Shown: piece after piece, positions 27,353-34,969 of the stretch
Layout of the letters: every line of letters begins with the position of its first letter
How positions within the stretch are numbered: position 1 is the stretch's first letter
From: RGIG6178 sp045118975
Lineage (GTDB): Bacteria > Bacillota_I > Bacilli_A > RFN20 > DUOF01
Assembly (NCBI GenBank): GCA_045118975.1
Contig: JBGVCT010000016.1
Location: 1 to 64,000, forward strand
DNA length: 64,000 nt
Direction of reading: 5' to 3'
Program-made: the position numbers and the translations under genes
The notes under the pieces: model-generated
The model's database searches: none
Told to the model about the DNA's origin: nothing
Seen by the model: only the letters and a program-made list of their open reading frames with translations

Positions 27353-27370
27353 TTTATAGTATACTATAAA
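27353..27370. promoter_or_regulatory. Palindromic divergent promoter/operator
   Basis: A perfect 18-bp palindrome, TTTATAGTATACTATAAA, lies between the divergent JAB-like and trmR genes. By symmetry it offers a TATACT -10 box on each strand, at 27360-27365 on plus and 27358-27363 on minus. The two transcripts may thus exclude each other. Confidence 0.55.
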
Positions 27371-27400
27371 CGTAGTTTTATTACTAGTTTTGGAGGGTAT

Positions 27401-27973
27401 ATGAAAAAATTAGAAGAATTAGAGATATATGCACAAGAAAATTATGTGCCTATCATTAGAAAAGATAATATAGAATATTTAGAAAATATTATTAAAGAAG
27501 AAAAACTTTATAATATTTTAGAACTTGGTAGCGCTATTGGATATAGTGCTATAAGAATGGCTCTAGTAGATGAAAATGTTAAAGTTACTACAATTGAAAG
27601 AGATTTTGAAATGGTTAATCAAGCAAGAAAAAACATAGAGGCATTTAATTTGGAAAATCAAATAACATTGATTCATGAAGATATTTTTAATGTGACTACA
27701 TTTGATAAATTTGATCTTATTTTTATTGATGCGGCAAAAGCTCAATACATTAAGTTTTTCAATAAATTTAAGGATAATTTAAAGGACAATGGAGTTATTA
27801 TAAGCGATAATTTAGAATTATTAGATTTACAAAAGTTAACACAAAGTAAAAGAAGTAAAAGACTAGTAGAAAAGATGAATGAATATAAAGAATTTTTAAA
27901 TTCTTTAAAAGATTATAAAACAGAATATTTAGATATTGGGGATGGATTTGCGATTACTAAAAAAAATCTTTAA
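27401..27973 (+). CDS. trmR: tRNA 5-hydroxyuridine O-methyltransferase family protein
   Basis: A 190-residue class I methyltransferase of the YrrM/TrmR type, which finishes 5-methoxyuridine at the wobble position of tRNAs. Visible motifs are the SAM loop ILELGSAIGYSAIRMA, the acidic ribose-binding TTIERD, LIHEDIF, and the O-methyltransferase metal-site FIDAAKAQY plus DNLEL. Length is somewhat short but complete. The start is ATG 27401 behind GGAGGG. Catechol O-methyltransferase-like activity on a small molecule is the alternative. Confidence 0.8.
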   Translation: MKKLEELEIYAQENYVPIIRKDNIEYLENIIKEEKLYNILELGSAIGYSAIRMALVDENVKVTTIERDFEMVNQARKNIEAFNLENQITLIHEDIFNVTTFDKFDLIFIDAAKAQYIKFFNKFKDNLKDNGVIISDNLELLDLQKLTQSKRSKRLVEKMNEYKEFLNSLKDYKTEYLDIGDGFAITKKNL

Positions 27974-27988
27974 ATGCTGTTTTAACTA

Positions 27989-27997
27989 TGTTAAAAT
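27989..27997 (+). promoter_or_regulatory. Extended -10 promoter of the HEPN-like operon
   Basis: TG-T-TAAAAT is an extended -10 element about 23 bases before the ATG at 28021. No strong -35 box is visible. Confidence 0.45.
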
Positions 27998-28020
27998 GTA
28001 ATTAGCTAGGAGGTAATAAA

Positions 28021-30006
28021 ATGGCGCTAACAAATTTTTACCTAGAATTACTTAATAAGCAAATGAATAAGCTAAAGAAAGTTATTGAAGAAAAGGATAA
28101 CTACCCAAAGGAAGTTTATAATTGTATTTTGGCGGGTATATTAATCCAATCTAACTCTGTATTAGAGAGCTGTATGCTTGAATTACACTCTCCAAGTTTT
28201 TCTGCCCTAACAAGTGCAATATATAGTGCTAGACAATTAATTGTTCACTATTCAGATTACAAATCATTTGATGATTTAGAAACTATTTCTAAGAACATTT
28301 TAGAAAAGTTTAATAAGGCATATCCAGCAGAAAAGGCTTATTTTGATAAACTATTAAAATTCCAAAATACAGGCGAACATAATGTTGTCATTAAAAAGAG
28401 TAGTGATGTAGTATATGATGAATTCACTAAATCTTATTTGTTTAAAAAAGGTGATATTTCCATTTCAGTAAGTGCAAGTAAAGTTACTGTTATTAAAGAT
28501 TTTAAAAAGAGAAAAGATTTAGCTTATATTGTTAATTGTGATAGCAATATGAATTATTTCTATGTAAATCCTGATTATGAAATGGAATATGTACAACTAA
28601 AGGCGCCAAAAGAGTTACAAGATTTCTTTGTTAAGAACTTTAAGCCTCTTGCTATTGATTATTTAGGACACAAAGAGATGGCTAGAGATATACTTGAACA
28701 TTTCTTTTCTGGAAGTTATAGCACAATTAAAACGCGTAATGTGCCTGGGAAAAATGAAAAAGAATTTTATACAGATACAAGTAAACTTTTAAGCGATTTC
28801 TTTGATGAGGGTGTTGTTTATAAAGAGTTTTTAAATGGAAGATCATATATCAATAGAGGGGCTCCTGAAATTAGATATGATGACTATAGCGCTATTAAAA
28901 ATCAGGTTAGCGAATCATTGCTTGCTAATGTTTCAGAAAGAGATTTCTTCTTTATTAGAAAGAGTGAGGCAATGCTTAATGATATTGAAGATAGTATAAG
29001 AAAATATGGACCATCTTTAGATTCAGAATTGCTTTCTAAAATGAAAATTTCTATGCTTATTAATTTTGTCGATCAAAGTGTAAAGAATTTATCTAATTCG
29101 TTTATTCATGCACATCCTGATTTTGAAAAACTATATATAAGATTATTGGATTATAGAAATTTCTTTGCTCATAATATTTATCAATTAAAACCAGATTTGG
29201 GGACTAGAATTCTTGATGAGTTTATGGATGTATCTAAAGGATTTGTAGGAATTATATCTTCATTAAACATTGAAAAAATAACTAAACCTTTAGAAAAAGA
29301 AGAGAAAAGTTTCTTGGCTTTAGAAAAAGATCCTAAAAACTTTATAAACTTCAAATATGAACAATTTATTAGAGTGGATCCAGTAACCTATATTGGAGAT
29401 AAATTATATTACTCTACTAGAGGTAGTGAATATGAAAGGGTTATTGGTTTAATTCCTACTGATAAGCATGGAGATTATAGAGCTGCTTATTATGAAAAAA
29501 AAGAAGATACTTTTGTTGCTAAGACAATAAAAGGACAAGGTGGCAAAAAGAAAAAAGTATTTGTGACTCAAACAAATCTTTCAACTGGTGAAGATTTGAT
29601 GATGGATACTAATATAAGAGATTTATTATATATTAATGCGGCATATGCTCACAAATGTGGGGAACCAGAAGTATTAAAGAATCTTAGAAAAACTAGTAAG
29701 AAAATTATTGTATTTAGACCAAGTGAAGATAATAATTTCACAACTCACGCGGCTAGTTTAAATCATCTTATTTCTAACTATTATCAACAAAGATATTTGC
29801 CATATGAACTTGCAAGAAGAACACAAATTAACTTTGCATTAACAGAAAATAATGAAGGATATTTTGAAATTTTAGATTTAGATGGTAATGTTATAGCTGA
29901 AGTTGTTGATGAAAAATTATTTAGAAAATATGAGATGAAAAAAGATAGTAATCAAGTATTTACAGTTAGTACTATCCCATATGATTTTTCTAAGAAAAGA
30001 GGGTAA
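28021..30006 (+). CDS. Large protein with two HEPN-like Rx4H motifs
   Basis: A 661-residue protein with no family name that I can give. Two helical regions contain the HEPN nuclease-type pattern R-x4-H: RQLIVH at about 71-76, followed by YSDYKSFDDLETISKNILEKF, which is laid out like the end of HepT/DUF86 proteins, and RNFFAH at about 379-384 in LDYRNFFAHNIYQLK. The C-terminal third is mixed alpha/beta and unrecognised. The start is ATG behind AGGAGG. Two small genes that look like degenerate MNT and HepT follow with a three-base gap and an overlap. A toxin-like RNase role is inference from motifs and context. Confidence 0.55.
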   Translation: MALTNFYLELLNKQMNKLKKVIEEKDNYPKEVYNCILAGILIQSNSVLESCMLELHSPSFSALTSAIYSARQLIVHYSDYKSFDDLETISKNILEKFNKAYPAEKAYFDKLLKFQNTGEHNVVIKKSSDVVYDEFTKSYLFKKGDISISVSASKVTVIKDFKKRKDLAYIVNCDSNMNYFYVNPDYEMEYVQLKAPKELQDFFVKNFKPLAIDYLGHKEMARDILEHFFSGSYSTIKTRNVPGKNEKEFYTDTSKLLSDFFDEGVVYKEFLNGRSYINRGAPEIRYDDYSAIKNQVSESLLANVSERDFFFIRKSEAMLNDIEDSIRKYGPSLDSELLSKMKISMLINFVDQSVKNLSNSFIHAHPDFEKLYIRLLDYRNFFAHNIYQLKPDLGTRILDEFMDVSKGFVGIISSLNIEKITKPLEKEEKSFLALEKDPKNFINFKYEQFIRVDPVTYIGDKLYYSTRGSEYERVIGLIPTDKHGDYRAAYYEKKEDTFVAKTIKGQGGKKKKVFVTQTNLSTGEDLMMDTNIRDLLYINAAYAHKCGEPEVLKNLRKTSKKIIVFRPSEDNNFTTHAASLNHLISNYYQQRYLPYELARRTQINFALTENNEGYFEILDLDGNVIAEVVDEKLFRKYEMKKDSNQVFTVSTIPYDFSKKRG

Positions 30007-30009
30007 TGT

Positions 30010-30252
30010 ATGAATAAAACATTAATATCGCTATTAAAAATATATAACATCAATAAGGTTCTTGTTAGAAATGATGATATGGTTGATATTGTTATTTTAA
30101 ATAGAGACAGAGTATTAAGTTTAAATGACTGGATCAATTTAAATATTGGGCTTAAATTAATGTATGGCAAGGAAGTTAATTATTTAAGTAAACAAGATGC
30201 TATGTATATTTATAAGGATTTATCTTCATTTGAGGAGGTAAGTTATGAGTAG
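30010..30252 (+). CDS. Small MNT-like (nucleotidyltransferase-like) protein, probably inactive
   Basis: An 80-residue protein whose pattern KVLVRNDDMVDIVILNRDR ... LNIGLKLMYGKEVNYLSKQDA resembles minimal nucleotidyltransferases of MntA type (SDIDLAVL ... LELxxLLGxEVDLV). The GSxxxG loop is missing, and the catalytic D-x-D reads D-I-V, so it should be inactive. It overlaps the next gene by eight bases, the usual spacing of mntA-hepT pairs. Assignment rests on pattern only. Confidence 0.45.
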   Translation: MNKTLISLLKIYNINKVLVRNDDMVDIVILNRDRVLSLNDWINLNIGLKLMYGKEVNYLSKQDAMYIYKDLSSFEEVSYE

Positions 30253-30574
30253 TATTGTTAATTTATATGTATATATGAATGCTAGCAATGAACTAGTGAA
30301 AAAGCTTGATAAAGTGAGTATTGATGAGTTTGTTAAAAGTGAAGATATGATTAGTGCGTATTTAGCTATATTTAAGGATCTAGTTAAGTATTTATTATCA
30401 TTAGAAGATATGTTTAATATTGCAGATGAACTTACAACTTTGAAAAAAGAAATATATGAAATAGATTCATTTGTAATGAATTCATATAAGATGGTAAATG
30501 CTAATATGTTATATGATTTCTTCATGTTGGATTATAGAAGATTATTTAAAATAGTTAGTGAACTTGTAAAATAA
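30245..30574 (+). CDS. Small HepT-like helical protein without the catalytic Rx4H
   Basis: A 109-residue all-helical protein. VKKLDKVSIDEFVKSEDMISAYLAIFKDLVKYLLSLEDMFNIADE follows the N-terminal layout of HepT/DUF86 proteins, and YDFFMLDYRRLFKIVSELVK resembles their C-terminal helix. The RN-x3-H signature is absent. With the preceding MNT-like gene it would form a dead HepT/MntA-like pair, possibly an immunity or sensor part for the large HEPN-like protein. It ends at a terminator. Confidence 0.45.
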   Translation: MSSIVNLYVYMNASNELVKKLDKVSIDEFVKSEDMISAYLAIFKDLVKYLLSLEDMFNIADELTTLKKEIYEIDSFVMNSYKMVNANMLYDFFMLDYRRLFKIVSELVK

Positions 30575-30595
30575 GGGGATATATCCCCTTTTTTT
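30573..30595 (+). terminator. Terminator of the HEPN-like operon
   Basis: AAGGGGATAT/ATATCCCCTT is a near-continuous palindrome followed by T. It starts at the stop codon. Confidence 0.88.
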
Positions 30596-30636
30596 CATAT
30601 ATTTATTTTTAAATCATAAACTTAATTGGTGATATT

Positions 30637-30843
30637 ATGTTTGAATATAGTAATAATGTTTTGATCATTAGTGGCTTTAAAGATATTAAATATATTGATG
30701 ATAATAAAATAGAGGTTGTTTATGCTCGTAAAAGGATTATTGTTTTGGGAAAAATGTTAAAAGCAAGTAATCTTCTTGATTGTAGTCTAGAGCTAAGAGG
30801 GATTATAGAGAGCATTAATCAGGAGTATTTTGATAATGATTAG
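30637..30843 (+). CDS. yqfC: YqfC/YabP-family sporulation protein
   Basis: A 68-residue protein with the YabP/YqfC pattern (NVLIISGFKDIKYIDDNKIEVVY ... IIVLGKMLKASNLLDCSLELRGIIESI). In Bacillus, yqfC lies just before yqfD in a sporulation operon, as here, with an eight-base overlap. The start is ATG behind TTGGTGAT. It supports a spore-forming ancestry for the host. Confidence 0.8.
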   Translation: MFEYSNNVLIISGFKDIKYIDDNKIEVVYARKRIIVLGKMLKASNLLDCSLELRGIIESINQEYFDND

Positions 30844-31753
30844 TTATGATATCTATTTATTTCATTATTCTTCATTATCTACACTTTTAAAAGTTATGAA
30901 TTATTTTAATATTCCAGTTAAAAAATATTATGAATATGGCAAAGATTATTATCTTAAAATACCAAGAAAATATAGAAGATTAGTAAAAGATAAATTTGTG
31001 GAAGTTCATATTGTAGATGGTGTGGGAGTTATTAATTTTATAGAGAGATTAATGCTTAAACCTATAACTCTTGTTTCTTTAATTTTGTCTATTTTTTTAT
31101 TTATGAATTTATCATCAAGACTATATGATATAAGTTTTAATGGGGATTATCCTTATATTGAAAAGGAAATTGTTAATAGTTTAAAAGAATATGAATTATA
31201 TAAGTGGGGATATTTTGTTGATGAAGAGAAATTAGATGATATTGAGGGGTTATTGAAAGAAAAATATAATAATGATTTAGAATCTTTAGATTTATATAAA
31301 AGGGGAAATAAATTAATTGTTAATTATAAAAAAAGAAGAAAGATAAATGATTTAGAAGAAAATAAAGGGAGTTTATATGCAAGTAAAGATGGGGTTATTG
31401 CTTCATTTGATGTTATAAAAGGTGTCAAGGTAGTAAAGGTTAATGATTTTGTTAGAAAAGGAGATTTACTTGTTAGTGAGATAGTTATAAATAATAAAGA
31501 TGAGGGTGTTAGTGTTGGGGGAAGAGGGAGTGTATATGCTTACACTTACTATTTTATTGAAGTGAATGATACTTATAAAAAAAGCGATGAAGTAGAGGTA
31601 TATTCAACGCTTTTAGATAAGGCTAGAAAAGAGGTTTCTAAAAATATCAATAGTGATAGAGAGTATATAAAAGAGGAAAATGTTTTAGTGTGTGATTTAA
31701 GCAACCAATATTTAAAAATTTATTATGTTTTATATGAAGATATTACAATTTAG
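30836..31753 (+). CDS. yqfD: Sporulation protein YqfD
   Basis: A 305-residue membrane protein starting at ATG 30836, which overlaps yqfC by eight bases. It has a cytoplasmic N-terminal part (RLVKDKFVEVHIVDGVGVINFI), one membrane helix (ITLVSLILSIFLFMNLS), and an outside domain ending in the YqfD hallmark of paired turns (GSLYASKDGVIASFDVIKGVKVVKVNDFVRKGDLLVS). YqfD proteins are needed for sporulation in Bacillus (mother-cell expressed). In Bacillus phoH normally follows; here the next plus-strand gene is different. Confidence 0.85.
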   Translation: MISYDIYLFHYSSLSTLLKVMNYFNIPVKKYYEYGKDYYLKIPRKYRRLVKDKFVEVHIVDGVGVINFIERLMLKPITLVSLILSIFLFMNLSSRLYDISFNGDYPYIEKEIVNSLKEYELYKWGYFVDEEKLDDIEGLLKEKYNNDLESLDLYKRGNKLIVNYKKRRKINDLEENKGSLYASKDGVIASFDVIKGVKVVKVNDFVRKGDLLVSEIVINNKDEGVSVGGRGSVYAYTYYFIEVNDTYKKSDEVEVYSTLLDKARKEVSKNINSDREYIKEENVLVCDLSNQYLKIYYVLYEDITI

Positions 31754-31769
31754 AGTAATATCTTTTTAT
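31739..31769 (+). terminator. Terminator of yqfCD, overlapping the yqfD/NptA tail-to-tail junction
   Basis: GATATTAC at 31739-31746 pairs with GTAATATC at 31755-31762 and is followed by TTTTTATTTT. The stem covers the last codons of both converging genes. Confidence 0.75.
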
Positions 31770-32663
31770 TTTGTTTATAAATGGGAGGGTTATGATAACT
31801 CCTAGTAAGTTGAATAGGATATTGATTATAGCGATTGATATAGCAGGTGTAGCGTTTGTGATATCTATAACTAGATTTATAAGTGTGGTGAATGGAAAAA
31901 TAAAAATAGAAAAAATGATGGTTGTTAAAATATTAAATGTTATTGAAAAGTGAGAGAGTTTTTTTGCTTCTTTATTGCTTGAAAAGAAGGTTATTAGGGC
32001 ATCAAAACTTGTGCCAATATTTGCTCCAAATATTAAAGGTATTGCCTGAATTGGGGTAATTATAGATGAGGTGGCAAATATTTGTAAAAGTGCTACAAAT
32101 AGGCTAGAAGATTGTAAGGCTATAGTTATAAGTGTTCCTATTAAAATACTTAAAAAGAAGTTATCTGTGGCGCGTTTTATATAAAGTGGAATAATTGGGC
32201 TATCTTTTAATGAAATTAAAGAAAAAGAGATTAAAAACACAGAAAAAAATAGTAATGAAACATAGAAAGTTGTTTTTGAAATATTAGCTATTTTGGGGTT
32301 TTTTGAATTAGAAAAGATAAATGATATAAGAAGGAAAAAAGGAGATATTTTTTCTAAGTTAAGACCAATAAAAAAAGAGGATATAGTGGTGGCAATATTA
32401 CTTCCAAGAACTATTCCTATACTTTGATTAAATGATAGAATATTTGAATTTATTAAAGTTATGGTAAGCATAATAAGTGCTGAACTGGATTGAATAATTA
32501 ATGTAGAAAAGAATCCTGTAAATAGGGATTTTTGAAAAGATGAAGTCAACTTTTTTAGGCTGTTTTGTATTTTAAAAAGAGAAGATTTTATAAGGCTTTT
32601 TGATAAGGATTCTAAAGAAAATACAAATAAGGATAGACCACCAAGTAATAGAGTAATATTCAC
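31743..32663 (-). CDS. Na+/phosphate symporter (NptA/PF02690 family)
   Basis: A 306-residue membrane protein with two inverted repeats, each carrying the family's QSSS signature (TLIIQSSSALIML and TIALQSSSLFVALL), within about eight to nine hydrophobic spans. This is the Na/Pi-cotransporter II-related family (YqeW/NptA). The likely start is GTG 32663, six bases after GGTGA; a GTG three codons earlier is also possible. It converges with yqfD, overlapping by 11 bases, and diverges from the C39-like gene. Transport of phosphate is family knowledge. Confidence 0.88.
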   Translation of the reverse strand: MNITLLLGGLSLFVFSLESLSKSLIKSSLFKIQNSLKKLTSSFQKSLFTGFFSTLIIQSSSALIMLTITLINSNILSFNQSIGIVLGSNIATTISSFFIGLNLEKISPFFLLISFIFSNSKNPKIANISKTTFYVSLLFFSVFLISFSLISLKDSPIIPLYIKRATDNFFLSILIGTLITIALQSSSLFVALLQIFATSSIITPIQAIPLIFGANIGTSFDALITFFSSNKEAKKLSHFSITFNILTTIIFSIFIFPFTTLINLVIDITNATPAISIAIINILFNLLGVIITLPFINKIKRYYSKL

Positions 32664-32737
32664 ATGTTTCACCAGTTAATTATACTTATTAAGGGATTTT
32701 TTTAGACTAATAGTAATGGTATTTTAGAGGTGATATT

Positions 32738-33109
32738 ATGATTAATTTTTATTATTTGATTAATTTCTTAGAATGTGGGCACTTTTGTATTAAATATTAT
32801 TTGAAAAAGGATAAGAAAAAAGTGAAGAATGTTTATGATAAAACAATGATGTCGCTTAGGCTTGTGAGGAATGTTTTGAAGGAATACTATGGGGATGTTA
32901 TTTGGTATAAAAATGTGAATCTAGATGAAGTGAATTTTAGGTGTATAAGTTTAATTAAAGTTGGTAAAAAGGGGCTTCATTATGTGGTTATTGAAAAGGT
33001 AAGAGATGGCTATGTTTATTTTTATGATCCTCTGTTTATCTTTTTAAGAAAGATGAAAAAGGAAAGGTTTAAGGAAAAATGGAGTAATTTAGTGTGTAAA
33101 TGTTATTAA
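32738..33109 (+). CDS. Stand-alone C39-like cysteine peptidase domain protein
   Basis: A 123-residue protein with the C39 papain-like layout: ECGHFC at 12-17 with Cys13 as the likely nucleophile, LHYVVIEKVRDGYVYFYDPLF giving the His (about 86) and Asp (about 101) of the usual H-Y-V-V ... D-P pattern. C39 domains cut double-glycine leader peptides and are normally fused to an ABC exporter; here it stands alone with no exporter beside it. The start is ATG behind GAGGTGAT. It could serve in trans or have another substrate. Confidence 0.65.
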   Translation: MINFYYLINFLECGHFCIKYYLKKDKKKVKNVYDKTMMSLRLVRNVLKEYYGDVIWYKNVNLDEVNFRCISLIKVGKKGLHYVVIEKVRDGYVYFYDPLFIFLRKMKKERFKEKWSNLVCKCY

Positions 33110-33119
33110 AAATAGTAAT

Positions 33120-33136
33120 TGTTAACATAGTTAACA
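33120..33136. promoter_or_regulatory. Operator-like inverted repeat upstream of ybeY
   Basis: TGTTAAC-ATA-GTTAACA is a perfect 7-3-7 inverted repeat ending 22 bases before the TATAAT box of ybeY, overlapping the -35 region. Confidence 0.5.
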
Positions 33137-33155
33137 TTTACATATTTTTCTTGTG

Positions 33156-33164
33156 TGGTATAAT
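33156..33164 (+). promoter_or_regulatory. Extended -10 promoter of the ybeY operon
   Basis: TGG-TATAAT at 33156-33164 is an extended -10 box, 17 bases before the ATG at 33182. The -35 region is poor. Confidence 0.6.
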
Positions 33165-33181
33165 ATCATTGGGTGTTTGTC

Positions 33182-33658
33182 ATGAATAAAATTGATATTA
33201 TTAACAAAGTTAAAGGATTAGATATAAAAGGTTATCGTAAAGATTTCAAAGAAATCTTAAAGGAAACTATTCGAGTTTTGGAAATAGAAAATGATGTTTC
33301 ACTTAGTTTGACTATTTGTCTTAGTGATTATATTCATGGGTTAAACAAAGAATATAGAAATATAGATAGAGAAACAGATGTCTTATCATTTGCAATTGAA
33401 GATGGTATGGATGAGGATGATATTTTGGATATGATTGATTTTGCAGGAGTTAGAGAAATTGGCGATATCATAATCAATCTTGATAGAGTGAAGTCTCAAG
33501 CTAGTGAGTATGGTCATAGCGAGAGAAGGGAAATGTGTTTTTTATTCACTCATGGGTTATTACATCTTTTAGGCTATGATCACATGGAAAAAGAAGATGA
33601 AGAAGAAATGTTTGGGTTACAAAATGTTATTTTAGGTAATCTTGAGATAAATAGATAG
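33182..33658 (+). CDS. ybeY: Endoribonuclease YbeY (16S rRNA maturation)
   Basis: A 158-residue protein with start ATG 33182. The zinc motif H-x3-H-x5-H is visible as HGLLHLLGYDH, and the DxETDVLSF strand as DRETDVLSFAI. YbeY processes the 3' end of 16S rRNA and helps ribosome quality control. It heads the conserved run cdd, era, recO, glyS, dnaG, rpoD. The Bacillus genes phoH, yqfF and dgkA that normally surround it are absent here. Confidence 0.95.
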   Translation: MNKIDIINKVKGLDIKGYRKDFKEILKETIRVLEIENDVSLSLTICLSDYIHGLNKEYRNIDRETDVLSFAIEDGMDEDDILDMIDFAGVREIGDIIINLDRVKSQASEYGHSERREMCFLFTHGLLHLLGYDHMEKEDEEEMFGLQNVILGNLEINR

Positions 33659-33668
33659 GAGAATTGAA

Positions 33669-34079
33669 ATGAAGCAAGAATTAAAAGAAAAAATGTTAAG
33701 AGAAGCAGTTTTAGTTAAAGTTAATTCATATTCGCCATATTCTAAATTTAGAGTAGGAGCTTGCGTTGCTACTAAGAGTGGAGAATTAATTTGTGGAGTA
33801 AATGTTGAATCTGCTTCTTATCCATGCGGGATATGTGCTGAAAGAAGTGCTCTTAGTGCGGCATATTCAAAAGGATATAAAAAAGATGATATAGTTGCTA
33901 TTGCAATAAGTGGAGATAGTAAAGAGTTTATTAGTCCATGTGGGATGTGTAGACAAGTTATAAGTGAACTTATGCCATCTAATGCAACTGTTTATCTTTT
34001 GAATTCTAAGCAAGAAGTAAAAGAGGTAAAGGTAAAACAATTATTGCCATTTGCTTTTACTCTAAAGGAGGATAAATAA
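33669..34079 (+). CDS. cdd: Cytidine deaminase
   Basis: A 136-residue homotetrameric-type cytidine deaminase. The zinc site is CAERSAL (C-x-E, general base Glu) and PCGMCRQ (PCxxC), and YSPYSKFRVGA binds nucleoside. It converts cytidine and deoxycytidine to uridine forms for salvage. It is ten bases after ybeY and overlaps the era start by one base. Confidence 0.96.
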   Translation: MKQELKEKMLREAVLVKVNSYSPYSKFRVGACVATKSGELICGVNVESASYPCGICAERSALSAAYSKGYKKDDIVAIAISGDSKEFISPCGMCRQVISELMPSNATVYLLNSKQEVKEVKVKQLLPFAFTLKEDK

Positions 34080-34966
34080 TGTTTAAGTCAGGATTTGTTG
34101 CAATCGTTGGAAAACCTAATGCAGGCAAATCTACTTTAATGAATAACATTATTAAGCATAAAATTGCTATTACCTCACCTAAGGCACAGACAACTAGAAA
34201 TAAGATTGAAGGAATTTACAATGATGAGAGAATGCAAGTAATATTTATCGATACTCCAGGTATTCATAAAAGTACTACTAAGTTAGGTGTTGAGTTAAAC
34301 AAAATGGCATTTTCTTCGACTAGAGATGTAGAGCTTACACTTCTTATTGTAGATGCTTCAAAAAGATGTGATGAGTTAGATGATAAGGTTTTAGAAAAAC
34401 TTAAAACTGTTAAATCACCAATTGTCCTAGTTTTAAATAAGATAGATGTGCTTAATAAAGAACAACTTATAAAGAAAACATTAGAGTGGAATAAGAAGGG
34501 GGATTTTGCTGCCATTGTTCCAATTAGTGCTTTGAAGAGTGATAATGTTGAAGAATTAAAAAATGTTATTTATGAATATTTGCCTGAGGGACCAATGTAT
34601 TATGATAGCGATGCAATCTGCTCTTATCCAGAAAGGTTCCTAGTTAGTGAATTAATAAGAGAGAAGATTTTATTCTTTACTCAAGAAGAAATTCCTCATT
34701 CAGTTGCTGTTGTAACTGATTCGATGAAGAAAAAGGGAGACACTTATATAGTTAATGCTACTATTATTGTTGATAGAGATTCTAAAAAAGGAATCATTAT
34801 TGGAAAAGGCGGAAGCATGCTTAAAAAGATAGGTGTTGCTGCAAGAGCTACAATTGAAGATTTATTGGGATATAAAATTTATTTAGAATTATTTGTTCGT
34901 GTTGAAAAGGATTGGAAGAATTCTAATAGATATCTTAAAGAATTTGGATATAAAAATGAGGATTAA
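34079..34966 (+). CDS. era: GTPase Era
   Basis: A 295-residue ribosome-assembly GTPase. The G1 loop GKPNAGKST, G2 TTRN, G3 DTPG, G4 NKID and G5 SALK are all present. A C-terminal KH domain includes the KGGSMLKKIGVAARATIEDLL stretch with GxxG, which binds the 3' end of 16S rRNA. Length and order are normal. It follows cdd with an ATGA-like overlap. Confidence 0.97.
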   Translation: MFKSGFVAIVGKPNAGKSTLMNNIIKHKIAITSPKAQTTRNKIEGIYNDERMQVIFIDTPGIHKSTTKLGVELNKMAFSSTRDVELTLLIVDASKRCDELDDKVLEKLKTVKSPIVLVLNKIDVLNKEQLIKKTLEWNKKGDFAAIVPISALKSDNVEELKNVIYEYLPEGPMYYDSDAICSYPERFLVSELIREKILFFTQEEIPHSVAVVTDSMKKKGDTYIVNATIIVDRDSKKGIIIGKGGSMLKKIGVAARATIEDLLGYKIYLELFVRVEKDWKNSNRYLKEFGYKNED

Positions 34967-34969
34967 GAT

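Noticed and set aside
31771..31953. Short plus-strand frame MFINGRVMITPSK
   Set aside because: It is antisense to the Na/Pi symporter. The symporter has two QSSS signatures and many membrane spans, so the plus frame is a shadow.
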